In this document: piece after piece, positions 22,480-29,092 of the stretch
How positions within the stretch are numbered: the first letter of the stretch is position 1
Layout: every line of letters starts with the position of its first letter
NCBI GenBank assembly: GCA_934757255.1
Contig: CAKVLL010000024.1
Span: 1-29,092 of the forward strand
Length of the DNA: 29,092 nt
Direction of reading: 5' to 3'
Source: an uncultured Candidatus Melainabacteria bacterium
GTDB lineage: Bacteria; Cyanobacteriota; Vampirovibrionia; Gastranaerophilales; Gastranaerophilaceae
Made by a program: the position numbers and the translations under genes
Notes under the pieces: model-generated
What the model saw: the letters and a program-made list of their open reading frames with translations, nothing else
What the model was told of the DNA's origin: nothing
Databases searched by the model: none

Positions 22480-23412
22480 TTAATTTACCTTGATTTTTAT
22501 TCCTAAGATTTTTAAAACTTTAGTCTTGGTTTTTCCTTTGTATTCATTTTTTATAGAAAAAATTTGTCTAAGAAGCGGCTCTTTGTCGGACGGCTCTTTC
22601 GAAGCCATATAATCTCTCAATAATTCATCGTAAATCTTTGTTTTCTTGGCAATTTCCCACCATTCATCTTTAAATTTGTTACCACAACCTTTAAATGCAG
22701 GCTTTAGACCTGTAAGGTGAGCAATTACGGGACTTTCTTTTGCTTGTAAATACTCAGTTTCTTCTTCACCTTCAAATTCATAGTATCCGCCTCTCCACCA
22801 AGTATCCATCAGATTGTATTTTGGCGAAATTACAAGTTTATGTTCGTCAACAACTTTGTTAATTGAATCCTGATCGCAAAATTCAATAATCTTCGCGTTA
22901 TTTTTTGCAAAATCGACAACCTTATCAAAAAAATGTTCTTTTCTGCAATAATCACAATTAAACAACAGCATGCCGGAATTTACATATACTCCGCTTTTCA
23001 TTCCGAGCCTTTTAACGTATTTTGACACACCCCAAACATCTTTAACTCCGGCAAGATATTTGCCTGTCAAATCCATTGAAAATAATTCATCTAAATTTCC
23101 GCGAATAAGCGTATCGCAATCGAGATAAAGAACTTTATCCAAATCTTTACACAAATCAGGAAGTTTAATTCTAAACCAAGCTTGCACAGTAACCCATTTT
23201 GAAAGTGTTAAATCCGCAAATTGGCTTTCATCCATTTTTATAAGTCTTAAACTTCCACCAACTGCGCCTAACTTTTGCATACTTTCAGCAGAAAGTTTTG
23301 AATACATAATTATAAATTCAACTTGCTCATTATGTTCTAATGCACTTTTCATTGAAACAACGGTTTGATTAACATAATTATCATCAGGTGCATAAGCTAT
23401 ACTAATCTTCAT
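22480..23412 (-). CDS. Family 8 glycosyltransferase
   Basis: A 310-residue retaining glycosyltransferase of the GT8 (LgtC/GspA) type. Landmarks are MKISIAYAPDDNYVNQTVVS at the start, the metal and sugar-nucleotide site YLDCDTLI (Asp98-x-Asp100), VYVNSGMLLFN at 143-152, the CDQDSIN block at 179-185, and HLTGLKP at 232-238 whose His is usually the third metal ligand. It transfers a hexose from UDP-sugar to a surface glycan; donor and acceptor are unknown. It is the last of four adjacent glycosyltransferase genes, and its ATG overlaps the upstream stop by one base. Confidence 0.93.
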   Translation of the reverse strand: MKISIAYAPDDNYVNQTVVSMKSALEHNEQVEFIIMYSKLSAESMQKLGAVGGSLRLIKMDESQFADLTLSKWVTVQAWFRIKLPDLCKDLDKVLYLDCDTLIRGNLDELFSMDLTGKYLAGVKDVWGVSKYVKRLGMKSGVYVNSGMLLFNCDYCRKEHFFDKVVDFAKNNAKIIEFCDQDSINKVVDEHKLVISPKYNLMDTWWRGGYYEFEGEEETEYLQAKESPVIAHLTGLKPAFKGCGNKFKDEWWEIAKKTKIYDELLRDYMASKEPSDKEPLLRQIFSIKNEYKGKTKTKVLKILGIKIKVN

Positions 23413-24407
23413 TATTTAAACTCCTCTAAAATATGTTCGAAGAATGTTCCTTCTATCTTTATTTCTTTCTTTTTAGTTAACACTGATTGTTTATGAGTCA
23501 ATTTGTGAACACCGCTGATTTTCTTAAGTTGTTCCCATCTATCTTCATTAAACTTATTTAATAATTCACCTTGCATTTGTTGAACAGATAAAAAATTAAA
23601 AAATGGAACTTTTGAAAAAATTTCTTTATTTTTTTGTGTAACCATCGTAAAAGCGTGCAAAAAAGTAAAATAATTTACCAAAAAACGATTTTCTTTCCAA
23701 TAAGCTTCCATTGCTTTTAAGGTCTGCACAAGAATCGGATTATTGGGCTTTGCAACAATAAAATAGCTTGCCATATTTAACCCATCCAAATCAATTTTTA
23801 AATCATTTTGAAAAACAAATAATTCTGCATTAGCAATATATTCAGGCAATTCTTCCGTTAAAAGAACAGTTGCATCCATCCAAATTCCGCCATGTTGAAT
23901 AAGCAAACAAGTTCTCAAAATATCTGAAAAAAATGCCGTTTTAATTAAACCTTTTTCGCGCATTCGCCAAAAAATTTCAGGAATATTTACGTAATCCTTT
24001 ACATTATCTGGGTTCAAAATAATTCTTTTTCTATCGCCTTTAAATTTATCGACACTGTTAAGACAAGCTTGAACAAGCGGAGGAATTGAACCGTCTTTAC
24101 TTTCCCAGTATTGCCAAATAATAGGCTTATCCACCAGCCCCTTGAGGGAGGGGTATAGACTCTCATTAATACTTTGCTCTCTCCCACAGCATCCATTTAG
24201 TGGGAGAGATGTCTCCTGTGGAGACAGAGAGGGAAGGGAGAGGGTTTTATTAAAATCCTTGCAACCCTGCACCACATACTTCCTCAAATAAAATTTTGCC
24301 CAATTACCCTTCAAAATTCTTCTGATTTTTCTATCAAACACAAAAATTTCAAGACAAATTTTTACAATTGAATTTATAATTTGCCAAAACAAAGATTTTA
24401 TTAGCAT
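23412..24407 (-). CDS. Capsular polysaccharide synthesis glycosyltransferase (Caps_synth/GT32-like)
   Basis: A 331-residue protein. Residues 95-102 (PIIWQYWE) and 160-180 (FSDILRTCLL, then GGIWMDAT) are the signature of capsular polysaccharide synthesis proteins related to GT32, where the Asp after W binds the metal and nucleotide sugar. The N-terminal 45 residues include a hydrophobic helix that may anchor it. Residues 57-90 are encoded by a palindromic DNA element (24148-24235) also found in the neighbouring gene and are not part of the family domain. The gene overlaps its upstream neighbour by seven bases, so they are co-translated. Confidence 0.88.
   Translation of the reverse strand: MLIKSLFWQIINSIVKICLEIFVFDRKIRRILKGNWAKFYLRKYVVQGCKDFNKTLSLPSLSPQETSLPLNGCCGREQSINESLYPSLKGLVDKPIIWQYWESKDGSIPPLVQACLNSVDKFKGDRKRIILNPDNVKDYVNIPEIFWRMREKGLIKTAFFSDILRTCLLIQHGGIWMDATVLLTEELPEYIANAELFVFQNDLKIDLDGLNMASYFIVAKPNNPILVQTLKAMEAYWKENRFLVNYFTFLHAFTMVTQKNKEIFSKVPFFNFLSVQQMQGELLNKFNEDRWEQLKKISGVHKLTHKQSVLTKKKEIKIEGTFFEHILEEFK
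24148..24235 (-). repeat. 88-bp palindromic element inside the Caps_synth-like gene
   Basis: Matches 25278-25365 at 87 of 88 bases (T instead of A at one position). It contains the stems CTCTCCCAC/GTGGGAGAG and GTCTCC/GGAGAC. It is read in frame as about 30 residues, including SLSPQETSLPLNGCCGREQS. Confidence 0.93.
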
Positions 24408-25501
24408 TCTGCTTCCTCGTTTTCTAAAATTTCAAGTAGTTGTGGATATTTCTTCAGCATAATTTCATACGCTTCATCCAAAGACATTCCAACGCCTTTT
24501 TTATTGATTTTACAAAGCCCGTATTGTTGTGAATTTTCAACATAATTAATTGATTCAGAATATCCTTTGACCAATCTGGTTTTATATCCGTTCAATGTTG
24601 CCATCGCCCAAAGCCAAATATCATCGTGTGTCGGAATCAATTCTTTGATTAAGCTTTCATCACATACATCTTTGTAAAAACAATTTGGCGGATACAAAAC
24701 CGCGCCATAACCTGTAAGTCTGTTATGAAAGCTTGCAACACCTCTATGTCTGTCTAAGTATAATTCACGCGTTTTTTCCCACTTAATAACTTTTTTCTGT
24801 GTTTGAGCGTCGCAAGTATCATCCCCTCCCTTTATAGGGGGAGGGTTAGGGTGGGGGCTTATCTCTTGGACATCCATTTCCACCTTCAACCAATCGCACC
24901 TGTGCGCATGCACCTCATTCTTATGTTCCAAATATGATTTATACAAACTCTCAACCGTATCAGGCGCATAATAAATATCATCATCTGTTGTAATAATAAC
25001 CGCGTTCGGATACTTTTTTAACGTTGGAATAATTTTTTTATACGAACGAATATCTTTATACCAATCGATTGTCAAGCCATATTGTTTTAAATCCAATAAC
25101 TCTTGCGGTAAATCTTTTTCACCATTCGGAAATTGTTCCGGCGCAAGCCAAAGAATAACCGCATCAGGTTTAAGCGTTTGAGTTAAAAGTGTTTTAATAG
25201 TTTTAACTACGATATTAATTCTAGCCGGAAAACTTGTCAGAGAAACAATTATTTTTTCTCCCTCGCCCCTTGTGTGAGAGGGGTATAGACTCTCTTTAAT
25301 ACTTTGCTCTCTCCCACAGCATCCATTTAGTGGGAGAGATGTCTCCTGTGGAGACAGAGAGGGAAAGGGGTGGGGTGTACCAGTATTGACACCACATTCC
25401 ACAACTTCCGGACAATTATACTTAAAACTATGCTTTACCCTTATAAGCAATCCAAAAAAATTAATAACAATATGTCCATCAAAGTATTGTACAAACTTCA
25501 T
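24401..25501 (-). CDS. Glycosyltransferase of a capsule-cluster GT2-like family, with two inserts
   Basis: A 366-residue protein. The family core begins at about residue 83 (KIIVSLTSFPARINIVVKTI) and continues with LLTQTLKPDAVILWLA, DIRSYKKIIPTLKKYP and VIITTDDDIYY (Asp173-175, likely the metal and nucleotide-sugar site). It ends with HDDIWLWAMATLNGYKT. I know this pattern from surface polysaccharide clusters; donor and acceptor are unknown. Residues 42-81 are encoded by the 88-bp palindromic element, and about 214-228 (SPHPNPPPIKGGD) by another palindromic insert, both in frame. Its last seven bases overlap the next gene. Confidence 0.85.
   Translation of the reverse strand: MKFVQYFDGHIVINFFGLLIRVKHSFKYNCPEVVECGVNTGTPHPFPSLSPQETSLPLNGCCGREQSIKESLYPSHTRGEGEKIIVSLTSFPARINIVVKTIKTLLTQTLKPDAVILWLAPEQFPNGEKDLPQELLDLKQYGLTIDWYKDIRSYKKIIPTLKKYPNAVIITTDDDIYYAPDTVESLYKSYLEHKNEVHAHRCDWLKVEMDVQEISPHPNPPPIKGGDDTCDAQTQKKVIKWEKTRELYLDRHRGVASFHNRLTGYGAVLYPPNCFYKDVCDESLIKELIPTHDDIWLWAMATLNGYKTRLVKGYSESINYVENSQQYGLCKINKKGVGMSLDEAYEIMLKKYPQLLEILENEEAEC
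24822..24862 (-). repeat. Palindromic insert inside the GT2-like gene
   Basis: CCCTCCC and GGGAGGG form a stem around an 8-base loop, followed by a C-rich tail containing CACCCTAACCC on the minus strand. It encodes SPHPNPPPIKGG in frame. The same CACCCTAACCCTC start occurs in the helicase insert at 27721. Confidence 0.75.
25278..25365 (-). repeat. 88-bp palindromic element inside the GT2-like gene
   Basis: Second copy of 24148-24235, one mismatch in 88, in the same orientation and reading frame. It is bordered by CCTCGCCCC-type sequence on one side and GGGGTGGGG on the other, which may be the outer arms of a larger palindrome. Confidence 0.93.
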
Positions 25502-26429
25502 TATTCAATTCCTTAAAAGCATTCATAATTTCACTCGGAGTCACGTTCTCACCAACAAGCGTGCGACAAGGATAAAGCGTTTCATCAGATGCCCACATTT
25601 CAGCACAACCTGCGTAAAACACTTCTACGACAGGAACATTTAAAGCATTTGCAAAGTGCAAAGTCCCTGTATCTACCGTAATACAGCGATTGCAGATTTT
25701 CAAAATATTAGCGAATTCAGGGAATGTTGTACAATTAATTAAATCAACATAATTAAAATATCCTGATTTTTTGAGCCCTAAATTAAAATCCTCAGCTGTT
25801 TTTCCAGCACCTGTTAAAAGCGGTGTAAACCCTTCTTCATTAAGTTTTTTCATCAACTCAATACAATCAGCAACCTTCATATCTTTTTTATAAAAATTAC
25901 TTGTCGTACAAACTACAACAGGATTTTTAAGAGTTTTTACCATGTTAACCACAGGCGTATTTATTTCAGGTGGACAGTATTTTATCGGTAAATTTTTATG
26001 CTCACCCACTAAAGGTTCAATCAAACCGCCCCATTTATCTTTCATGTGAACATATTCTTTTAATTCAAATTCTTCTTTTGTATTCCAAAATTTGCATTTA
26101 TTATGTGAAATTATATGCCTTGTACCTAAAAGTCTTGAGATAAGCAAATTTCTTTCATTTGCATAAGTAACAAATGAAGCAAATGGCTTTTTATATGGAA
26201 ATCTTTTTACGAAGTTCAAAATTCCTTTTAAAGACTTATCCTTTTTCTTATCGAAAGCTAATACATCATCCACTCCATCTTGATATTTTGCAACATCAAC
26301 AAACGGAGAATTGCAAACGAAAATTACTTTTGAATTAGGATAAAATGCTTTAATATTTTGCACAAGAGTATTTGTAACAAGCATATCGCCAATACAAGCC
26401 GTATTAAAAATTAAAAATACCTTTTCCAT
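25479..26429 (-). CDS. Family 9 glycosyltransferase (heptosyltransferase-like)
   Basis: A 316-residue GT-B fold enzyme from ATG 26429 (MEKVFLIFNT). An upstream ATG at 26459 is rejected because a promoter -10 lies between them. The N-terminal domain shows IGDMLVTNTLVQNIKAFYP, the typical 'iGDvl.t.pl...l...yP', and the C-terminal one shows CITVDTGTLHFANALNVPVVEVF, the GT9 'DTGp.HlA.al..P.v.lf' donor-binding region. GT9 enzymes add heptose or similar sugars to lipopolysaccharide core. It is the first gene of the four-gene cluster and overlaps the next by 23 bases. Confidence 0.92.
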   Translation of the reverse strand: MEKVFLIFNTACIGDMLVTNTLVQNIKAFYPNSKVIFVCNSPFVDVAKYQDGVDDVLAFDKKKDKSLKGILNFVKRFPYKKPFASFVTYANERNLLISRLLGTRHIISHNKCKFWNTKEEFELKEYVHMKDKWGGLIEPLVGEHKNLPIKYCPPEINTPVVNMVKTLKNPVVVCTTSNFYKKDMKVADCIELMKKLNEEGFTPLLTGAGKTAEDFNLGLKKSGYFNYVDLINCTTFPEFANILKICNRCITVDTGTLHFANALNVPVVEVFYAGCAEMWASDETLYPCRTLVGENVTPSEIMNAFKELNNEVCTIL

Positions 26430-26441
26430 ACACAAAATTCT

Positions 26442-26470
26442 ATCATAAAAATATAGCATTAATGTACCAA
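26442..26470 (-). promoter_or_regulatory. Promoter of the glycosyltransferase cluster
   Basis: On the minus strand, TTGGTA (26470-26465), 17 bases, then TATGAT (26447-26442). The expected start is about six bases before ATG 26429, giving a very short or no leader, consistent with the missing Shine-Dalgarno. Confidence 0.5.
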
Positions 26471-26504
26471 TATTTCTTTATGTTAAATAAATACAAAATA
26501 TACA

Positions 26505-26537
26505 AAAAAACAGGAACACTTATGCGTTCCTGTTTTT
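26505..26537. terminator. Bidirectional terminator
   Basis: A 12-bp perfect stem (AAAAACAGGAAC with GTTCCTGTTTTT) around a 9-base loop. It lies 22 bases after the stop of the winged-helix gene and ends its transcript. T tracts are present on both strands. Confidence 0.9.
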
Positions 26538-26559
26538 AAACTTATTCCGTTAAATCGAA

Positions 26560-26787
26560 CTATCTTAATTTTACAGTTACTGATTTAGCTTTTTGAGTGT
26601 ATTCTAATTTATCTTCTCTAGATAACCAGCCTAAACCCATTTCAGCAAAGTTTTCGTTCAAGCTAAGGTCTTTTTTCATCTTATTGATTGAAACTTCACC
26701 TTTGTTTGAAAGGTAGTTGTAAATTTGACCAGCTGATTCAATAATTTGTTCTTGGATACCTTTTCTTTCTTCTTTAACTTTTGCCAT
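26560..26787 (-). CDS. Winged-helix protein, DUF2582 family
   Basis: A 75-residue protein. Residues 12-58 (EQIIESAGQIYNYLSNKGEV, then LSLNENFAEMGLGWLSREDK) match DUF2582, whose hallmark is 'iGe.AG.iw..L...ge.s...l.k...l.......AlGWLaREdKi'. The family is a small winged helix of unknown target; a DNA-binding role is assumed, not shown. AAGGAG lies eight bases before the ATG. It is monocistronic and divergent from the helicase-like gene, with its own promoter and terminator. Confidence 0.9.
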   Translation of the reverse strand: MAKVKEERKGIQEQIIESAGQIYNYLSNKGEVSINKMKKDLSLNENFAEMGLGWLSREDKLEYTQKAKSVTVKLR

Positions 26788-26835
26788 TTTAAATCTCCTT
26801 CTTAAATAGTGTCGTCTGTAAAAACTTACTCATCA

Positions 26836-26864
26836 ATTGTAGTAAAAATTTTCTTGTTTTGCAA
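26836..26864 (-). promoter_or_regulatory. Promoter of the DUF2582 gene
   Basis: On the minus strand, TTGCAA (26864-26859), 17 bases, then TACAAT (26841-26836). The leader would be about 40 bases. A plus-strand extended -10, TGTGATAAAAT near 26882-26892, could drive the divergent gene. Confidence 0.6.
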
Positions 26865-26906
26865 TACTTTTCAAAGGCGTTTGTGATAAAATAGTCCATA
26901 AGGAGT

Positions 26907-29092
26907 ATGTTATTAAATTTTATTAAAGTCGATTTTCGTACTAAAATTTTAGTTGATAAATATTTGGAACTTATTTCTGTTGGTGTGAAACCATCAGAAA
27001 TACTGGTGCTTGTCCAAAATTCAACTTTAAAAAAACAATTTAGCGATAAAGTTTTAGAAAAGATTAGCGTTAACGCAATAGAAAAATTAAACATACATTC
27101 TTTCTTTTCAATCGTCTATAATACATTGATTGAAAATTGGTGTTTTATAGAAAATTCAATTCCGTCAGATAAACATTTTATACTCCCAAATCTTGTAGGT
27201 TTAGAAGTTTCACAGTTTTTGTTAAAAGATATTTTAAAGAAAGTTGAAGTAAAAGGTTATAATTCTAAAAAGTCATTGCTTCATCAAATTTTTAGAAGAT
27301 ATTCGCTTATTGTTCAAAATAATTTAACAAATGAAGAAGTAAAAGAGCGTTCAAAAATTTTGAAAGAATCTTTTGCAGAAGATGCAGAAATAATTATAAA
27401 AAGATTATTGTCTTCAACTCTAAAAAGTAGAAGTTTAGACTATTTAAGACAAACATTAATTTTTAATCATGTTTATAAACACACTGATTATTTCAAAAAT
27501 ATTAAATATCTTTTAGTTGATGATGCGGATGAAATGACGCCGGTTTGTTTTGATTTTATCAAATATTTAAAACCACAATTAAAAGATTGGGTTATTTGTT
27601 TTGACTCTCTTGGTTCAAGCAGGTGCGGGTATTTGAGTGCGGATACGTCGATTGAATTTAAATTGAAAGAAGTGTTTGGGGAAGAAATTATTAGTGATTA
27701 TAAAAAACTGAAAAGTTTTTCACCTCACCCTAACCCTCTCCTCAAAGGAGAGGGAATGACCACGAACGTTCAACATGGTGACTCGCCTCAGGTCATTGCG
27801 AGGAGCTGTGCGACGAAGCAATCCATAGAATTTAATACTTTCCCTCAAGGTGAAATAATTTTTTCAAACATATTAGAAAATAAGCATGAAAGATTAGAAA
27901 ATTTTACATTAACTTCTTTGTCTAAACGTGCGGAAATATTAGATTACACGATTGAAAAGATACAAAAATTATTCAAAAAAAATATCTTGCCAAAAGATAT
28001 TACTATAATAACTCCACTGCAAGATGACATGCTTCATTTTACTTTGAGAGAAAATCTAAAATGCAATCTTCTTTTTCTATCAGGCAGCGAAAAACTTATT
28101 GATAACCAACTTGTAAAAGCAAGTTTGAATATACTTAAACTTATGCTGGGTTTGGAAATTACAGAGATGGATTTGCGCGTAATTTTAGCGGATTATGTTG
28201 GAATTCCTATTAAATATTGTCATAAGATTTTAGAAGTTTACAAACAATCAGGACTTCTTCCTGCGATGAAGCTTGATTTTTATGATTCTAATTATCAAAA
28301 ATTTTATGAAGCATTTGAAAGTGGAAAAGAAAAAGTCGAAAACGGAAAATGTAAACTATCAAACGCTGTTTATGAAATGTTTTATAAAGTAGTAACTTAT
28401 GTTGATGAAACAAAGATTAACAAATTTAATTTCTTTATCAAACAATTGAAAGATTTTGAAAGTGTTTTAGGCTGGAAAAATGTCATAGAACGCGCTAATG
28501 AAATCATTGTTCAAATTGAAAACTCAATTATTGCAGAAAATCCAAGCTCTACTTTAGATATTAAAGATGACGATTTAATTGTCGCAACACCTCAAAAAAT
28601 TATTGATAATAAGATTTCAACAAAATATCAATTTTGGCTTGACGTTTCCCACTCAGATTGGGTTAAAAACGATACCGGACCTTTGTATAATGCGTGGGTA
28701 ATGCAGGCGGATTGGACAAAAGACGAATACACAATTGAAGATGATATCTTTTTATCAAAACAAAAAACTGCAAGAATTTTGAGAAAATTATTATTGCTCG
28801 CGAAAAATCATATTTGGGCTTGTTCAAGTTTATTTGACCCGACCGGTGCTGAAAATTTAGGCGGAATTGAAGATTATTTAGCAGGTGGTGATGATAATGA
28901 AATTATTGAAGAAAAGAAAGTTTTCAAAATTATTCCGCGCGATGACCAAAAACCTGTTTTAGAATATAAAAAAGGCTCAATGGCAATTTCTGCTGTCCCA
29001 GGGGCAGGAAAAACCACAATTTTGCTTGCGCTTATTATAAAACTTATTAATCGTGGAGTTGTTCCGACAAATATTTTTGTTTTAACTTATAT
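26907..29092 (+). CDS. UvrD-like helicase with degenerate N-terminal half (partial, 3' end missing)
   Basis: An ORF of at least 728 codons that leaves the window. Residues 696-704 (AVPGAGKTT) are an intact Walker A followed by LINRGVVPTNIFVLTY, the start of a UvrD/Rep superfamily 1 helicase core ('P..ILvLTft'). Residues 5-36 repeat this start without gaps but with VDFRTK in place of GAGKTT. A Walker B-like LLVDDADEM is at 202-210. The N-terminal half is therefore a degenerate helicase-like domain. The block WLDVSHSDWVKNDTGPLYNA lies just before the second core. A palindromic insert encodes about residues 272-308. AAGGAG is only one base from the ATG, an unusually tight spacing, but an in-frame stop at 26892 leaves no good upstream start. 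Confidence 0.85.
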   Translation, partial: MLLNFIKVDFRTKILVDKYLELISVGVKPSEILVLVQNSTLKKQFSDKVLEKISVNAIEKLNIHSFFSIVYNTLIENWCFIENSIPSDKHFILPNLVGLEVSQFLLKDILKKVEVKGYNSKKSLLHQIFRRYSLIVQNNLTNEEVKERSKILKESFAEDAEIIIKRLLSSTLKSRSLDYLRQTLIFNHVYKHTDYFKNIKYLLVDDADEMTPVCFDFIKYLKPQLKDWVICFDSLGSSRCGYLSADTSIEFKLKEVFGEEIISDYKKLKSFSPHPNPLLKGEGMTTNVQHGDSPQVIARSCATKQSIEFNTFPQGEIIFSNILENKHERLENFTLTSLSKRAEILDYTIEKIQKLFKKNILPKDITIITPLQDDMLHFTLRENLKCNLLFLSGSEKLIDNQLVKASLNILKLMLGLEITEMDLRVILADYVGIPIKYCHKILEVYKQSGLLPAMKLDFYDSNYQKFYEAFESGKEKVENGKCKLSNAVYEMFYKVVTYVDETKINKFNFFIKQLKDFESVLGWKNVIERANEIIVQIENSIIAENPSSTLDIKDDDLIVATPQKIIDNKISTKYQFWLDVSHSDWVKNDTGPLYNAWVMQADWTKDEYTIEDDIFLSKQKTARILRKLLLLAKNHIWACSSLFDPTGAENLGGIEDYLAGGDDNEIIEEKKVFKIIPRDDQKPVLEYKKGSMAISAVPGAGKTTILLALIIKLINRGVVPTNIFVLTY
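27721..27829 (+). repeat. Composite palindromic insert inside the helicase-like gene
   Basis: CACCCTAACCCTCTCCT followed by CAA and AGGAGAGGG (stem 27734-27754), then a TCATTGCGAGG...GCAATCC repeat at 27793-27824. All of it is read in frame (SPHPNPLLKGEGMTTN, then QVIARSCATKQSI) with no stop. The residues do not look like helicase sequence. Confidence 0.85.

Noticed and set aside
26789..27094. 101-codon minus-strand ORF
   Set aside because: It lies opposite the start of the helicase-like gene and covers the DUF2582 promoter; no ribosome binding site.

Overview
The window is very AT-rich, densely coding and bacterial, and uses the standard code. The most likely source is an uncultured Gastranaerophilales-type bacterium (Vampirovibrionia/'Melainabacteria', the non-photosynthetic sister group of Cyanobacteria). 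Three things point there: the order infA-rpmJ-rpsM-rpsK-(rpsD)-rpoA-rplQ-truA-rplM-rpsI, whose truA-rplM-rpsI tail is cyanobacteria-like; an outer membrane, implied by an autotransporter; and several unknown proteins of the type I associate with that order (for example an N-terminal FQANP motif). This placement is inference; no database was searched.

Layout. 1-2750: a partial gene, a phosphatase-like protein, a small conserved-looking protein with a clear terminator, and a HExxH protein. 2750-3798: about 1 kb with no credible gene, full of hairpins and bracketed by a 24-bp perfect inverted repeat. 3799-4481: a HEPN/MNT (HI0074/HI0073-type) gene pair. 4739-5377: an unknown gene with a pentanucleotide repeat beside its putative promoter. 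5648-9667: a 1339-residue autotransporter. 9798-12755: a reduced DnaJ facing a three-gene operon (unknown, TPR, YkgJ). 13123-14564: a DtxR/MntR-type repressor with a palindromic operator on its own promoter, overlapping an unknown hydrophobic protein. 14565-16400: a repeat-rich stretch with a (TAG)17 microsatellite, REP-like palindromes, a remnant of a REP-associated tyrosine transposase (RAYT), and a compact pair of face-to-face promoters around a 29-codon hydrophobic ORF. 16416-22208: the ribosomal protein/rpoA operon on the minus strand. 22480-26429: four adjacent glycosyltransferase genes, probably for surface polysaccharide. 26560-29092: a small winged-helix protein divergent from a large, unusual UvrD-like protein that runs off the window.

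The strongest candidates for undescribed biology are these. (1) A putative type I toxin-antitoxin locus at 15388-15673: a 29-aa hydrophobic peptide with a near-perfect Shine-Dalgarno that can be sequestered by its own 5' leader, plus an opposing promoter that would make a fully overlapping antisense RNA. (2) A ~125-144 bp palindromic element present five times, same orientation, in five successive open gaps of the ribosomal operon. (3) Palindromic elements inserted in frame inside three protein-coding genes, including an 88-bp element with one mismatch in two neighbouring glycosyltransferase genes. (4) A UvrD-like protein whose N-terminal half aligns with the start of its own ATPase core but has lost the Walker A motif.
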